Shown piece after piece: positions 18,557 to 30,489 of a stretch of 64,000 bases of DNA (its first letter is position 1; each line of letters starts with the position of its first letter). A program made the position numbers and the translations under genes. This DNA is from Micrococcaceae bacterium Sec5.1. GTDB taxonomy: Bacteria > Actinomycetota > Actinomycetes > Actinomycetales > Micrococcaceae. The DNA is taken from NCBI GenBank assembly GCA_039636795.1, contig CP143430.1:2914001-2978000 (forward strand), given 5' to 3'. The notes beneath the pieces are model-generated. The model saw only the letters and a program-made list of their open reading frames with translations. It ran no database searches and had not been told where the DNA came from.

Positions 18557-19051
18557 ATGGATGCAGGGGCCGGGAATCGTCTGATCCCTTCAGCAACCCG
18601 ATTCTTTGAGGATCTCCAAACAGGAGATTCGTGGTCGTCTCAAGGGCGAACGATTACAGAGACGGACCTGGTTACCTTCGCGACGTGGTCGGGGGATATG
18701 CACCCCCTACACACCAACCAGGAGTATGCCCGTGGTACTCAGTTTGGAGAACGGGTTTTCCACGGTCCTGGGACACTTGCGATCGCTTTTGGCCTGGAAA
18801 TGGGAATGGGGTGGAAGGAACGTTCGGCCATAGCATTTCTCGGCATTCATGACTGGAACCTCATTGCACCTGTTCGCATCGGCGACACCATTGCTGTACG
18901 GGAAGAGGTAGTAGAGCTCCGGCCTTCTGCGACTAAGCCGGACCGGGGCATTGTGAAAACCAGACTTCAGATACTCAATCAGCGAGGCGAAGTCTGCCAA
19001 GAGGGTTTCTGGGTCGTTCTTCTGTATCGGTCTGCTGCTTACACACCATGA
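18557..19051 (+). CDS. MaoC-like acyl-CoA hydratase, copy 2
   Basis: A 164-residue single-hotdog hydratase, close paralogue of 11656-12153. The active-site block S-G-D-M-H-P-L-H-T-N and FGERVFHGPG are intact. AGGAG precedes the ATG. It sits 23 bases after the citrate-synthase-fold lyase, so the two are almost surely cotranscribed. A role in hydrating a branched or dicarboxylic enoyl-CoA before lyase cleavage is inferred from this pairing. Confidence 0.87.
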   Translation: MDAGAGNRLIPSATRFFEDLQTGDSWSSQGRTITETDLVTFATWSGDMHPLHTNQEYARGTQFGERVFHGPGTLAIAFGLEMGMGWKERSAIAFLGIHDWNLIAPVRIGDTIAVREEVVELRPSATKPDRGIVKTRLQILNQRGEVCQEGFWVVLLYRSAAYTP

Positions 19052-19085
19052 CAACGAGAGTTGGGCAACTCGGCGGGAGGAATCA

Positions 19086-19793
19086 ATGAGCATTACCGCT
19101 GGTGAGGAGATATGCGCAATGGACCCACCGGTTCCGCGGCTTGCGGTAAGCGTGGTCCTGATGCGGGATTCCCTGCACGGAGTTGAAGTCTTTGTCCAAC
19201 GCAGGGCACTAACGATGGATTTTGCTGCTGGTGTGGTCGCATTTCCAGGAGGCCGCGTCGACGCTGTTGACTCCTTGCCATCGGCGCTGAGCAGAACGCT
19301 GTTGGACTCTCAGGCGGTGGCATGGCGGCGGACCAGGGTTGGAACGGAAGCAACGAGTGCGCCCCAAACTGCCGCTTGCCTCCTGTCTGCCGCCGTGCGT
19401 GAACTGGCAGAAGAATGCGATGTTGTCCTACAACCAGAAGACTTGGTCCCTTGGGCAAACTGGGTCACACCTGAGGGCTTTCCCAGACGTTTCGATACGT
19501 TCTTTTTTGTGACTGCTGTAGCGCCCGATCTGGAGCCCCAGCATGTGACGACGGAGGCAACATCGTCGCAATGGATGCTGGTGCGAAGGATCCTTTCAGA
19601 CGAAGCTGCCGGAAGGCTTAAGCTCCTCCCCCCAACGCTGGCAATTCTGGATGAAATTGCAGTAATGCGCACCACCGAGCAAGTGCTTTCGGGGAAACGG
19701 GCAATCGAGTCGGTGTGCCTACGCCTTGATGAAGTAGAGGAGTTCCACCGCCTGCGGCAACTGAGCATGACGGATACACGGAAGCGGTCTTGA
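19086..19793 (+). CDS. Nudix hydrolase, NUDT19/CoA-diphosphatase-like
   Basis: A 235-residue Nudix protein. F-P-G-G-R-V-D begins the box, followed by about 40 inserted residues before AAVRELAEECDV. The insertion within the Nudix box and the F-P-G-G-x-V-D form are typical of the NUDT19 (RP2p) branch, which cleaves CoA and acyl-CoA diphosphates. GGGAGGAATC lies just before the ATG. It follows MaoC by 34 bases. Its presence in a CoA-thioester operon suggests removal of dead-end acyl-CoAs. The exact substrate is inference. Confidence 0.82.
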   Translation: MSITAGEEICAMDPPVPRLAVSVVLMRDSLHGVEVFVQRRALTMDFAAGVVAFPGGRVDAVDSLPSALSRTLLDSQAVAWRRTRVGTEATSAPQTAACLLSAAVRELAEECDVVLQPEDLVPWANWVTPEGFPRRFDTFFFVTAVAPDLEPQHVTTEATSSQWMLVRRILSDEAAGRLKLLPPTLAILDEIAVMRTTEQVLSGKRAIESVCLRLDEVEEFHRLRQLSMTDTRKRS

Positions 19794-19981
19794 TACAGCT
19801 TCGCGTGCCTATACCAGCTGCGCATTCGGGGATGCCACACTGCCAACCCACTACCAATATTTTCACCAGAGTTTGGGTGAAGGGGTTGGTGCAATTCCAG
19901 TAGCATCGCCGAAGCAGTCGTCGTAGCGTGACGCATGTGCCGCAGAGCGGATGAAACTGTCATGAGGACAAAGGAGCAAGT

Positions 19982-20173
19982 GTGGCCCACGCTGGTGATC
20001 CGGACGCTCTGATGACGAACGCTCTCCAGAGCGTGTCAACGTCGCTGCGGGCAGACACGCTGTTTCCGGGAGATGTTCCTCTCCAACTGGACAGGTTTGT
20101 CACCAGAAGATTTTTTCAATATTGCATATCCGACGTGCGTGCCCGGCTTCACCGGGACGAAACTGGAGCCTGA
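19982..20173 (+). CDS. short open frame with strong ribosome binding site
   Basis: A 63-residue frame starting at GTG 19982, six bases after a strong AAGGAG. The peptide (MAHAGDPDALMTNALQSVS and on to RRFFQYCISDVRAR) matches nothing I recognise. It ends eight bases before the chosen start of the FAD/Fe-S gene, so it could be a leader peptide coupled to it, a truncated gene, or a sign that the large gene starts elsewhere. Low confidence as a protein. Confidence 0.3.
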   Translation: MAHAGDPDALMTNALQSVSTSLRADTLFPGDVPLQLDRFVTRRFFQYCISDVRARLHRDETGA

Positions 20174-20180
20174 TTACGCT

Positions 20181-23089
20181 ATGACTCAAGATGTCCTCTC
20201 CACACCGGGCCGTGCACCGGTCCTTGCCCGGCTGGAAGCCGCGGGCGTGCTTGCCGAAGAAATGGGCCATCGTATTGCCGCGTATTCCTATGACGCGTCC
20301 AACTACAGGGTTCCGCCTGTTGCCGTGGTCTTCCCACGAAGCGTCCAGGATGTCGTGGCTGCGGTGGCCGCATGCCGGGAAACCGGCACACCGTTGGTGA
20401 GCCGGGGTGGCGGGACATCCATGGCCGGCAACGCCATAGGCCCCGGCATTGTTCTGGACTTCTCCCGGTACATGAACCGGATCAACAGCGTCGATGAGGC
20501 CACCAAAACCGCCGACGTCGACCCCGGCGTCGTCCTCTCCCACCTCACCGTTGAGACAGAGAGGGTCACCGGTGGGAGGCTCACGTTCGCACCGGACCCT
20601 TCGTCAAAGAACCGGGCCACGATCGGCGGCTCACTCGGGAACGATGCTTGCGGTAATCACTCAGTACGCTATGGCCGCACCTCTGATCATGTGCTGGAGA
20701 TTGACGTTGTCACTTCCGACGGCGCACAGTTGACCGCCACGGCGATCGGTCTGCGCGCAACTGACCCAGCCGATACGTTCTCGGTCTCCCGCGCATTTGA
20801 GCTGGGGGATGAGCTTAAGCAACTCGCCCAGGACAACCTGGCAAGTTTCCGGATAGAGCTGGGCCGTATCCAGCGCCAGGTCTCCGGTTACCACCTGGGC
20901 AACCTCCTGCCTGAAAATGGTTTCAACGTGGCCCGAGCCCTCGTGGGAACCGAGGGCACTTGCGCGATCGTCGTGCGGGCCCGCATGAAACTCGTCCCTA
21001 AAGCACCCAGCGCCCTCCTCGTGTGTCTCGGGTACGCCGATGTCGTGGACGCCGCCAAGGATATCGAGACCATCCTGGAATTTTCGCCCGCCGCCGTCGA
21101 GGGCATTGACGAGGCCATCGTGGACACAATGAAGTTGCGACGCGGACCCGATTCAGTTCTGGGCCTGCCCGAAGGCAAGGCCTTCCTCTATGTGGACTTG
21201 GACGGGGACAACCCCGAGCAGGTAGCGGGGGAAGCGTCCCGGCTCCTCGAACGGCTGGCGGCAAACGGACGGATGGTAGACGGGCGCGCGGTTCCAGACC
21301 TCGTCCAGCGCGCCACCCTCTGGCGGGTCCGGGAAGACGGGGCGGGTCTTTCCTCCCGGCCGGCAAGCGGCGGGGAATCACAGGCAGGCTGGGAAGACTC
21401 AGCTGTTGCGCCGCGGAACCTGGCCGCATATCTGTCCGATTTCCGTGACCTTTTAGCTGAGTTCGGGTTGACCGGAATTATGTACGGGCACTTTGGTGCA
21501 GGCTGCATGCACATCCGCATCACTTATGACCTGCGTAGCGAGGAGGGCCGGGGCGTCTTTCGTAAGTTCACCCACGCCGCAGCTGACCTCGTAGTGCGGC
21601 ACGGTGGCTCATTGTCTGGTGAGCATGGCGACGGACGCGCCCGCTCGGAGTTTCTGCCGGTCATGTATTCCCCAAAAATGATCGCAGCATTTGAGACCTA
21701 CCGTGGACTTTGGGACCCTGCCGGCATCCTGAACCCAGGATCCATGACAGATGCGGACCCCATGGATGCCAACTTGGCGCACGAAGGTATTCCCCAACGC
21801 GAGTGGCGAACTCACTTTGAGCTCCGTCCGGTCGAGGCCGCGGCCGCCGGTGCTGACCCGTGGGTTCATGCCGTCCAGTCCTGCATTGGCGTGGGCAGGT
21901 GCCGATCCGATGCCGGTGGCGTCATGTGCCCGAGCTACCGAGCCACAGGGGACGAAAAGGATTCAACGCGCGGCCGTTCCCGTGCTCTGCAGGACATGGT
22001 CCGAGGTGCCAAAAGCATCGACGAAGGTTGGAAGTCGAAGGATGTCCGGGAAACACTGGATCTGTGCCTGGCGTGTAAAGCCTGCTCCAACGACTGCCCT
22101 GCCGGGGTGGACATGGCCACGTACAAGTCGGAGTTCTTCTCCCACTACTACGAGGGCAAACTGCGGCCCATGTCGCATTTCTCCCTTGGCTGGTTGCCGC
22201 GCTGGCTGAAACTGACCACCCTGATCAGCCCGCTCGTGAATCTGGTCCTTGCCAGTCCGCTGGGCAAGGTGGTGGCCGCAGCAGGCGGGCTGACTACGCA
22301 CCGGAAGATGCCGAAGTTTGCCTCCCGGGCCATGCTCCGCAAGGAATTGGCGCCCTACGCGTATTCATCGGCCCCGGCAGATGCGGTCCTTTTCGTGGAC
22401 TCGTTCACCAAGGGCTTCAGGCCTGAGGTTGCCGGGGCTGCTGCCCGGGTCATGGAAAGCACAGGTCGCACTGTCGGCTGCGAGTCCGATGCTTGCTGCG
22501 GCTTGACCTGGATCTCCACCGGCCAGTTGGACACCGCCAAGAAGCTCATGGGCAATGCGGTCGCGAAGCTCGACGACGGGGCCGATACCCCCATCGTGGT
22601 GATTGAACCTAGCTGCGCCGCGGCGTTGAAGAAGGACGCACCCGAACTGCTCGGCAGCGAAGCGGCCGAACGCGTCTCCCACAGGATCCGGAGCTTCGCG
22701 GAGGCCGTGAAGGAATGGGTCGACGGCGGCTGGACACCACCTGCCGTGCCGACGGACGTCACCGTGCAAACCCACTGCCACGAATACTCCACCTTCGGGG
22801 CCACCGTCCAACGAAAGGCCTTGGCCGCCCTCGGTGTCGCAAACGTCAACGAAGCCACAGGCTGCTGCGGGGTCGCCGGGAACTTCGGGTTTGAAGCCAA
22901 CCACTACGCCATCTCGATGAAGGTGGCCGAACAGGCCTTGGCTCCGGCCTTGTCTAAAACAGCCTCCGACGTCCCCGTTCTGGCCGACGGTTTCAGCTGC
23001 GCCATGCAGGTCAAGCAGCTGGACCCGGACCGCAAGAGCCTGCATTTAGCGGAACTGCTCGACCAACGCGCGCCTGGAGGTGAAATGCA

Positions 23090-23093
<4 letters not shown>
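20181..23093 (+). CDS. FAD/4Fe-4S 2-hydroxyacid dehydrogenase (D-2-hydroxyglutarate/D-lactate type)
   Basis: A 970-residue fusion. N-terminal FAD-linked oxidase domain: VSRGGGTSMAGNAIGPG and ATIGGSLGNDACGNHS near 100-200, then FGAGCMHIRI and SGEHGDGRARSEFLP. Next a ferredoxin region with CIGVGRCRSDAGGVMCPSY and LDLCLACKACSNDCPAGVD (4Fe-4S clusters). Last a CCG-type domain with ESDACCGLTW and TGCCGVAGNFG. This is the YdiJ-like architecture that oxidises D-2-hydroxyglutarate or similar D-2-hydroxyacids and passes electrons on through Fe-S. The start at 20181 has GGAG 12 bases upstream; an open frame from 20073 would add 36 residues. It is followed by leuA. Confidence 0.88.
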
Positions 23094-25269
<2,176 letters not shown>

Positions 25270-25303
25270 TCTCGGCAGCTGGTTGACCGCCTCGCAGGAT
25301 TCT

Positions 25304-25335
25304 GGACACGGCTGGACGCCCGACGAGTCGTGTCC
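25304..25335 (+). terminator. possible terminator hairpin after leuA
   Basis: GGACACG at 25304-25310 pairs with CGTGTCC at 25329-25335 across an 18-base loop, 35 bases after the leuA stop. There is no T-run, so it is a weak or Rho-assisted candidate. Confidence 0.35.
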
Positions 25336-25476
25336 GGAACCTCAAGCTCGGTTGCCGCATGAGGCCAGCGTCGCGATCGTTTTCTTTCTGGGCGAGAAGT
25401 CGATACGCGCCCTGCCAGAGAGGCTTTTCGCATGAAAGAGCAAGCAGGTTGATCAAGTCGGTTGTATATTCGAGGC

Positions 25477-25905
25477 ATGATTGACCAGAAGAAAATGACA
25501 CACTCCTTCTTTGAGGCGCTGCACCCTCTACTGGCGCGCTTGAACGTAGAACGGACCCTCTCGCCTGGAAAGCTGGGCATTCTCAGATATCTGTCCGAGC
25601 ACGGCCGGGCCACCACTTCGGAACTTGCTGTGGCTGGACGGGTCAGCCCTCAGGGCATCTCGCTCGCTGCGCGGGAATTGGAACGGCTGCAGCTTGTGAC
25701 GCGCGTACCTGATGACGTGGACCGTCGCCGGGTCTGGATCGAACTTACGCGGGAGGGCGGCGAAAAACTTTCTCAGGAGGTGTCTGTTGGGTACGGCTGG
25801 CTGGACCGGACAGTCAGCGAGCGCTTGACGCCGGAAGACCGCAGGGTGCTCGAGGCAGTCATTCCCGTTCTCAGAAAGCTGGCGTCCGAGGCGAGCAGCG
25901 ACTGA
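25477..25905 (+). CDS. MarR-family regulator
   Basis: A 142-residue winged-helix protein. The recognition region has TSELAVAGRVSPQGISLAARELE and the wing VPDDVDRRRVWIELT with the conserved Asp-Asp-x-D-R-R. Frames are open upstream to a TTG at 25462; ATG 25477 (MIDQKK) is taken as the start, though its GAGG is close to the codon. It stands alone between leuA and the FadB fusion, both plus strand. It could regulate itself or the island to the right. Confidence 0.8.
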   Translation: MIDQKKMTHSFFEALHPLLARLNVERTLSPGKLGILRYLSEHGRATTSELAVAGRVSPQGISLAARELERLQLVTRVPDDVDRRRVWIELTREGGEKLSQEVSVGYGWLDRTVSERLTPEDRRVLEAVIPVLRKLASEASSD

Positions 25906-26003
25906 GCCCTGGTACCGGATGCTCAGCTGAGAGAGTTCCGCCTCGGGCCTGGGCATGCGCCGGTCTAAATCTCGTCTTGCCAAAAACTGCAGTAATATCA
26001 TAG

Positions 26004-26019
26004 TTGCTAAGCAAGTATT
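26004..26019 (+). promoter_or_regulatory. operator E of the acyl-CoA island
   Basis: TTGCTAAGCAAGTATT, a copy of the shared 16-base motif (consensus TTGYYRANCARNWAGT; this copy has T for G at the next-to-last base). It sits in a near-palindrome, TAGTTG-N5-CAAGTA, at 26002-26017 and overlaps a TATATT -10-like element at 26019-26024. It lies 175 bases upstream of the FadB fusion start. Confidence 0.55.
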
Positions 26020-26193
26020 ATATTCCCAAGGTCCGGAGACGCTAACGCAAGGTAGGCGCTCGTCCTCCCGGGCAATCCCCGCCGCACAAGTCGCCCACCA
26101 GGTTTCCCGGTGACCTCGCAATGCCCTTCTGTAGAGAGCCGATCTGACGGTGTCGGACCGCCACTACTGCCTCCCTCGACTAAGGAATGACAT

Positions 26194-28371
26194 ATGACAA
26201 ACCCGACTCGCACGGTAGCTCAATCCGGTGATCCGGATGCCAAGCCCCTCGGCGGGCTGTCGCCCTATGTGCAATTGACAGAGGTCCAGCTGCCTGGAGC
26301 CGGCAACTTCGCGCTGATCACTCTGACCGGTGGTGACGGCAAGCCCGCCACCTTTAGCCCCGAGTCGCTGCAGGCACTCCACGGGATGCTTGCGGAAGTC
26401 GCGAAGCGAGTCGACTCAGGACGCGTGGCTGGCGTTGGCATCACCGGCCAGAATCGCTTTTTTGTGGCCGGCGCAGACTTAAAGTCTCTGAAATGCGTGA
26501 AGGACCTGGAGTCGGCCCGAGCTGTTGCACGTCTAGGACATCAGGTGTTTGGCGCACTCGCGGCAATAAAAGTTCCAACTTTCGCCTTCATCAATGGCGC
26601 GGCCATAGGCGGCGGGCTGGAAGTCGCGTTGGCAGCGCGCTACCGTACAATTTCATCGGACGCGAAGGGGATATCTCTGCCCGAGGCCTACCTCGGCCTG
26701 GTTCCCGGCTGGGGCGGAGTGTACCGACTTCCCCGGCTCATCGGGCCCGCTAATGCGGTGAAGTTGATGATCGAGAACCCACTGGCTAACAACAAGGTTC
26801 TTGACGGCAGGTCAGCGTATGAGCTTGGTATTTCAGACACTGTATTCGACAGTCCCGATTTCCTGAGTCAGTCACTGGCCTGGGCTGACCTGGTTATTAC
26901 CGATACGGCATTCCGGGAAGAACTTGACCGACGGCGGGCCTCGGTTGCCGGCTCCTCTCGGGAAGAATGGGATGCGGCCGTGGCTGCGGGTCGGGCCATC
27001 GTTGCATCCAAGACCTCCAATGCCTCACCTGCCCCTGCTCGTCTGCTGGATCTGCTCGAACTCGGCAGGAGTCTGGATCAGGCACAATCCGCGGATTTGG
27101 AAGTCAACGCACTCGGCGAACTGATCCTGACACCGCAGTTCAAGAATTCAATGTATGCGTTTCTTGAACTTCTACAGCGTAGAGCCAAGAATCCGTCGAA
27201 TGCGCCTGATCCGGCGCTGGCCCGCCCGATCAACAAGGTCGGAGTTGTCGGCGCTGGACTGATGGCCGGGCAGCTGGCCCTGCTGTTTGCCCGACAGCTC
27301 CAGGTACCCGTTGTGATGACGGACATCGACCAAGGCCGCGTAGATAGAGGTGTAGGTGACGTCCACGCCCAGGTGGACAAACTGTTCACCCGCAAACGCA
27401 TCTCCCTGGACGACGCCGATCGCCTTAAAACCCTTATTAGCGGCTCGGTGTCCAAAACCGCCTTTGCCGACGCTGACTTTGTGATCGAGGCGGTCTTCGA
27501 AGAACTCTCTGTCAAGAAGCAGGTCCTCGCAGAAGTCGAGTCCGTCGTTTCCGAAAAGTGCGTTCTTGCCACCAATACGTCCTCGCTGCTGGTGACGGAG
27601 ATGGCCGCAGACCTCCTGCACCCGGAACGCGTCATCGGGTTTCACTTTTTTAATCCGGCCGCCGCCATGCCCCTGCTGGAGGTTGTGCAGGCAGCCAAAA
27701 CCAATGATGAAGCCTTGGCCACAGCGTTCGTCCTCGGTAGCACGCTGAAAAAGACCTCGGTGCTCATCCGTGATGCCACAGGATTTGTGGTCAACCGTGT
27801 ACTACTGCGGCTGGTTGTGGAGGTCCTGAGGGCCTTTGACGCGGGCACCCCTGCTATCGTCGCCGACAAGGCACTCAAGCCCATGGGACTGCCAATGACG
27901 CCATTTCGGCTTTTGGCCATGATCGGTCTTCCTGTGGCGCAGCATGTTATCGAATCCCTCCATCTCGCCTTCGGCGACCGGTTCCCCATCTCGACTAATC
28001 TCCAGAGACTTATAGACCATGGCATCACCTCGTTCTGGTCTGATGAATCCGATGGCAGCCCGCACATCCCACGGTCCACCTTGGAAATCCTGGAGTTCAC
28101 TGACAGCCCTGCGACTTCGGAGCAACTGCTTGAACGTGTCCAGGACGCCTTGGCGCAAGAGATCGGGCTTCTACTTGACGAAGGAGTGGTCGCATCGGCG
28201 GAGGACGTGGACCTTTGCATGATCGCTGGCGCTGGCTGGCCGCTCCACCTCGGTGGTATCACTCCTTATTTGGACCGGACGGGCGCCTCCGAAAGAGTCA
28301 ATGGCCAGCGGTTTCACCTGGACAAGCGGCAGGTCCAGCTGCGGAGCCCATCTTGCCCTGGGACCCCTTGA
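26194..28371 (+). CDS. FadB-like enoyl-CoA hydratase / 3-hydroxyacyl-CoA dehydrogenase fusion
   Basis: A 725-residue bifunctional beta-oxidation protein. N-terminal crotonase domain (about 20-330): VAGADLKSL for the oxyanion hole and NGAAIGGGLEVALAAR, then PEAYLGLVPGWGGVYRLPR. Central NAD domain: KVGVVGAGLMAGQLALLFA near 350, NTSSLLVTEMA and ERVIGFHFFNPAAAMPLLE with the catalytic His. C-terminal domain with VNRVLLRL. It hydrates trans-2-enoyl-CoA and oxidises the 3-hydroxyacyl-CoA. AAGGAATGACAT precedes the ATG. Operator E is upstream, so I place it in the TetR regulon. Confidence 0.93.
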   Translation: MTNPTRTVAQSGDPDAKPLGGLSPYVQLTEVQLPGAGNFALITLTGGDGKPATFSPESLQALHGMLAEVAKRVDSGRVAGVGITGQNRFFVAGADLKSLKCVKDLESARAVARLGHQVFGALAAIKVPTFAFINGAAIGGGLEVALAARYRTISSDAKGISLPEAYLGLVPGWGGVYRLPRLIGPANAVKLMIENPLANNKVLDGRSAYELGISDTVFDSPDFLSQSLAWADLVITDTAFREELDRRRASVAGSSREEWDAAVAAGRAIVASKTSNASPAPARLLDLLELGRSLDQAQSADLEVNALGELILTPQFKNSMYAFLELLQRRAKNPSNAPDPALARPINKVGVVGAGLMAGQLALLFARQLQVPVVMTDIDQGRVDRGVGDVHAQVDKLFTRKRISLDDADRLKTLISGSVSKTAFADADFVIEAVFEELSVKKQVLAEVESVVSEKCVLATNTSSLLVTEMAADLLHPERVIGFHFFNPAAAMPLLEVVQAAKTNDEALATAFVLGSTLKKTSVLIRDATGFVVNRVLLRLVVEVLRAFDAGTPAIVADKALKPMGLPMTPFRLLAMIGLPVAQHVIESLHLAFGDRFPISTNLQRLIDHGITSFWSDESDGSPHIPRSTLEILEFTDSPATSEQLLERVQDALAQEIGLLLDEGVVASAEDVDLCMIAGAGWPLHLGGITPYLDRTGASERVNGQRFHLDKRQVQLRSPSCPGTP

Positions 28372-28589
28372 GACACTTTCGACGTCATAAGTGCTTTCCT
28401 GGGTTGCGGCGCCAACAATGTGAATGCCTGCTCAGGCCCACCAGGGACCGCGGAGGTTGGTGGAGTGGGGTTTGTCTGGCTCCCTTGATTCGCTTCTAGA
28501 AAGTCCACCGGACCAGGCTCTGCTGACCCAGCTGCATTCCGGGATCGGCTGCTAGATTCTTCTTTGATTGATAGTCGACAAATAAGTTC

Positions 28590-28618
28590 TTGATTGCTGA
28601 CCAGTAAGTTGTTATGCT
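28590..28618 (+). promoter_or_regulatory. promoter with operator A of the acyl-CoA island
   Basis: TTGATT (-35, 28590-28595) and TATGCT (-10, 28613-28618) are separated by 17 bases. The operator motif TTGCTGACCAGTAAGT (28594-28609) fills the spacer and is itself a near-palindrome, TTNCTGNNCAGNAA. The tetR start is at 28644, so the gene is probably autoregulated. Confidence 0.7.
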
Positions 28619-28643
28619 GCAAGGGCGTTCTAAGGAGTAAGAC

Positions 28644-29426
28644 GTGCGCAAAGGGCAAGAAGTCGAAGAAGCAGCGGGATGGCCTTCACCCAGTTGGACT
28701 GTTCAAGAAGAGGCTGAGCTGCGGCGGCAGACTGTCCGGGGAAGCAAACGCGTAGCAAGCAAAGAAACGCAGACCTCGCCGCCGCAACGCCGCACTCAGC
28801 AAGAGCGGCGCGAGGAAGCTGAGATGAGGCTTCTTGCGGCAGCGCGGACCCTGCTCTCGCGCAAAGGATGGGTCGGAATGACCTTGGCGGAGGTGGGCCT
28901 CACGGCTGGCTACAGCCGGGGACAAGCCGCGCACCACTTCGGCAGCAAAGGTGCGCTGTTGCGTGCCCTGACGCTGCACATCAATCGGTCGTTCGCGCAG
29001 GAGATGCAAGATGCGCCAAAGCCTCCTGCCGGCCTGCAGGCGGTTCTCGGCTATGTCCGAGTGTACCTGGGGCGTAGCGATCCGAAGTGGATAAACACCC
29101 GAACCCTCCTGTTGCTGCTGGCGGAGTCCTTGCTCGAAGACTCGGAGACGGCCGACGTAGTAGCGGTATATAACCGCGAAATGTTTGCCTGGCTGGAGGA
29201 CAACCTTCGCATCGGAATTGAGCAGGGCGAGGTGCGCCGCGATATTAATCCAGCGCTCGGAGCTGAGTTCGTTGTGGGCGCGCTGCGTGGCCTTGCATCG
29301 CAACGTCTTATACAGGGTTCGCCGGCAGACATACGTGGAATTAAGGATCAGGTAGTGCAATTAGTCGAACACACGTTCGCAGCGCCCTCCGATCGCGAAC
29401 AGAAGGAAGGAGCAAACGATGGATGA
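28644..29426 (+). CDS. TetR-family regulator of the acyl-CoA island
   Basis: A 260-residue protein with a long basic, Gln/Glu-rich N-terminal extension (about 1-65), then a TetR helix-turn-helix: WVGMTLAEVGLTAGYSRGQAAHHFGSKGALL. The C-terminal ligand domain is helical and acyl-CoA-sized. The GTG start has AAGGAG six bases upstream. Its stop overlaps the next gene by eight bases, so it is cotranscribed with the acyl-CoA dehydrogenases. Five copies of one operator motif occur in the region, one in its own promoter. It probably represses until an acyl-CoA intermediate binds. Confidence 0.88.
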   Translation: MRKGQEVEEAAGWPSPSWTVQEEAELRRQTVRGSKRVASKETQTSPPQRRTQQERREEAEMRLLAAARTLLSRKGWVGMTLAEVGLTAGYSRGQAAHHFGSKGALLRALTLHINRSFAQEMQDAPKPPAGLQAVLGYVRVYLGRSDPKWINTRTLLLLLAESLLEDSETADVVAVYNREMFAWLEDNLRIGIEQGEVRRDINPALGAEFVVGALRGLASQRLIQGSPADIRGIKDQVVQLVEHTFAAPSDREQKEGANDG

Positions 29427-30489
29427 TGAAACTCGCGAGATGCTCCATCAAACGGCAGCGAGCATTTTCGCTGAGGGACCCTCTGACTTATGGGAGGTCC
29501 TTAAAAGCGTTGGATTTGACAAGGCATTGGTGCCTGAAAGCAAGGGCGGCGTGGGCGTGAGCTGGGCAGTTGCCTGCGAGCTTCTGGCAATCGCAGGCAA
29601 GCACGCAGCTGCCGTGCCGATGGCCGAGGCAATGATTGGGCACTGGCTCGTTGATCTTGCAGGTGTTGAAGAGATAGAACTGCCGACCCTCGGCTTTTCG
29701 TCGCTCTCGGAACCGGTCCGGCTCACCCGCACCGGCGACGAGTGGCACGTCGGCGGGGCACTTGTACGGGTGCCTTGGGGCAGTGCCTGCACACACATCG
29801 TATTCATTAGTGAGGGCCCGGAAGCCCAACTGATCGTAGTTGCCCGCGATGCATCGGGCGTCTCAATTACGCCCGGTCACAATCTCGCAGGGGAGCCGCG
29901 CGATGACATCGCCTTCGAAGGCGTAGTGCCGCATGCGGTGGTGCCTGCGCCGTTTGAATCGAATTCGCTGCAGGCGGTAGCTGCAATCACGCGCAGTGCT
30001 CTGATGGCAGGCGCCATCGAACGTGCTTTGACCCTGACTGTGGATTACGCCAACATGCGGGTCCAATTCGGCAGGCCGATTGGCAAGTTCCAAGCGGTCC
30101 AGCAGAACATTGCCGTACTTGCGACCCAGGCAGCAGCCGCGCGTGCAGCGACCGAAGCCGGGAGTGAGGCGATTGACGACTGGATCGCTGGCGAGAATGA
30201 GTCACTCATGCACAGCGTTGCAGTGGCAAGCGCGAAGATCCGCACTGGGGAAGCAGCCGGAGAAGCCGCTGCCATCGCACACCAGGTATTCGGGGCGATC
30301 GGCTTCACTGAGGAACACGAATTGCAGCGCTTCACGAAACGACTCTGGTCCTGGCGCGACGAATACGGCAACGAAGCCTTTTGGGCCGAAGTTCTCGGGC
30401 AACGCGTTCTGGCCGACGAATCTGGGAAAACCCTCTGGCGCACGCTGACGCCGGCGGGCAGTGCCCTCGAATTAGGAGCGACGCGATGA
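29419..30489 (+). CDS. acyl-CoA dehydrogenase, small subunit of a heteromeric pair
   Basis: A 356-residue acyl-CoA dehydrogenase fold with YANMRVQFGRPIGKFQAVQQNI, typical of the C-terminal domain. The central sheet lacks the usual FAD-binding S-E-P-x-x-G-S-D motif, so this is likely the non-FAD-binding partner. Such paired FadE subunits form alpha2beta2 enzymes in steroid and ring-acid degradation. GAAGGAAGGAGC precedes the ATG. It overlaps tetR by eight bases and the partner gene by four, so stoichiometric expression is likely. Confidence 0.88.
   Translation: MDDETREMLHQTAASIFAEGPSDLWEVLKSVGFDKALVPESKGGVGVSWAVACELLAIAGKHAAAVPMAEAMIGHWLVDLAGVEEIELPTLGFSSLSEPVRLTRTGDEWHVGGALVRVPWGSACTHIVFISEGPEAQLIVVARDASGVSITPGHNLAGEPRDDIAFEGVVPHAVVPAPFESNSLQAVAAITRSALMAGAIERALTLTVDYANMRVQFGRPIGKFQAVQQNIAVLATQAAAARAATEAGSEAIDDWIAGENESLMHSVAVASAKIRTGEAAGEAAAIAHQVFGAIGFTEEHELQRFTKRLWSWRDEYGNEAFWAEVLGQRVLADESGKTLWRTLTPAGSALELGATR

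Noticed and set aside
25981..26024. A full promoter at operator E
   Set aside because: A TATATT is present, but no -35 at 16-18 bases upstream fits.
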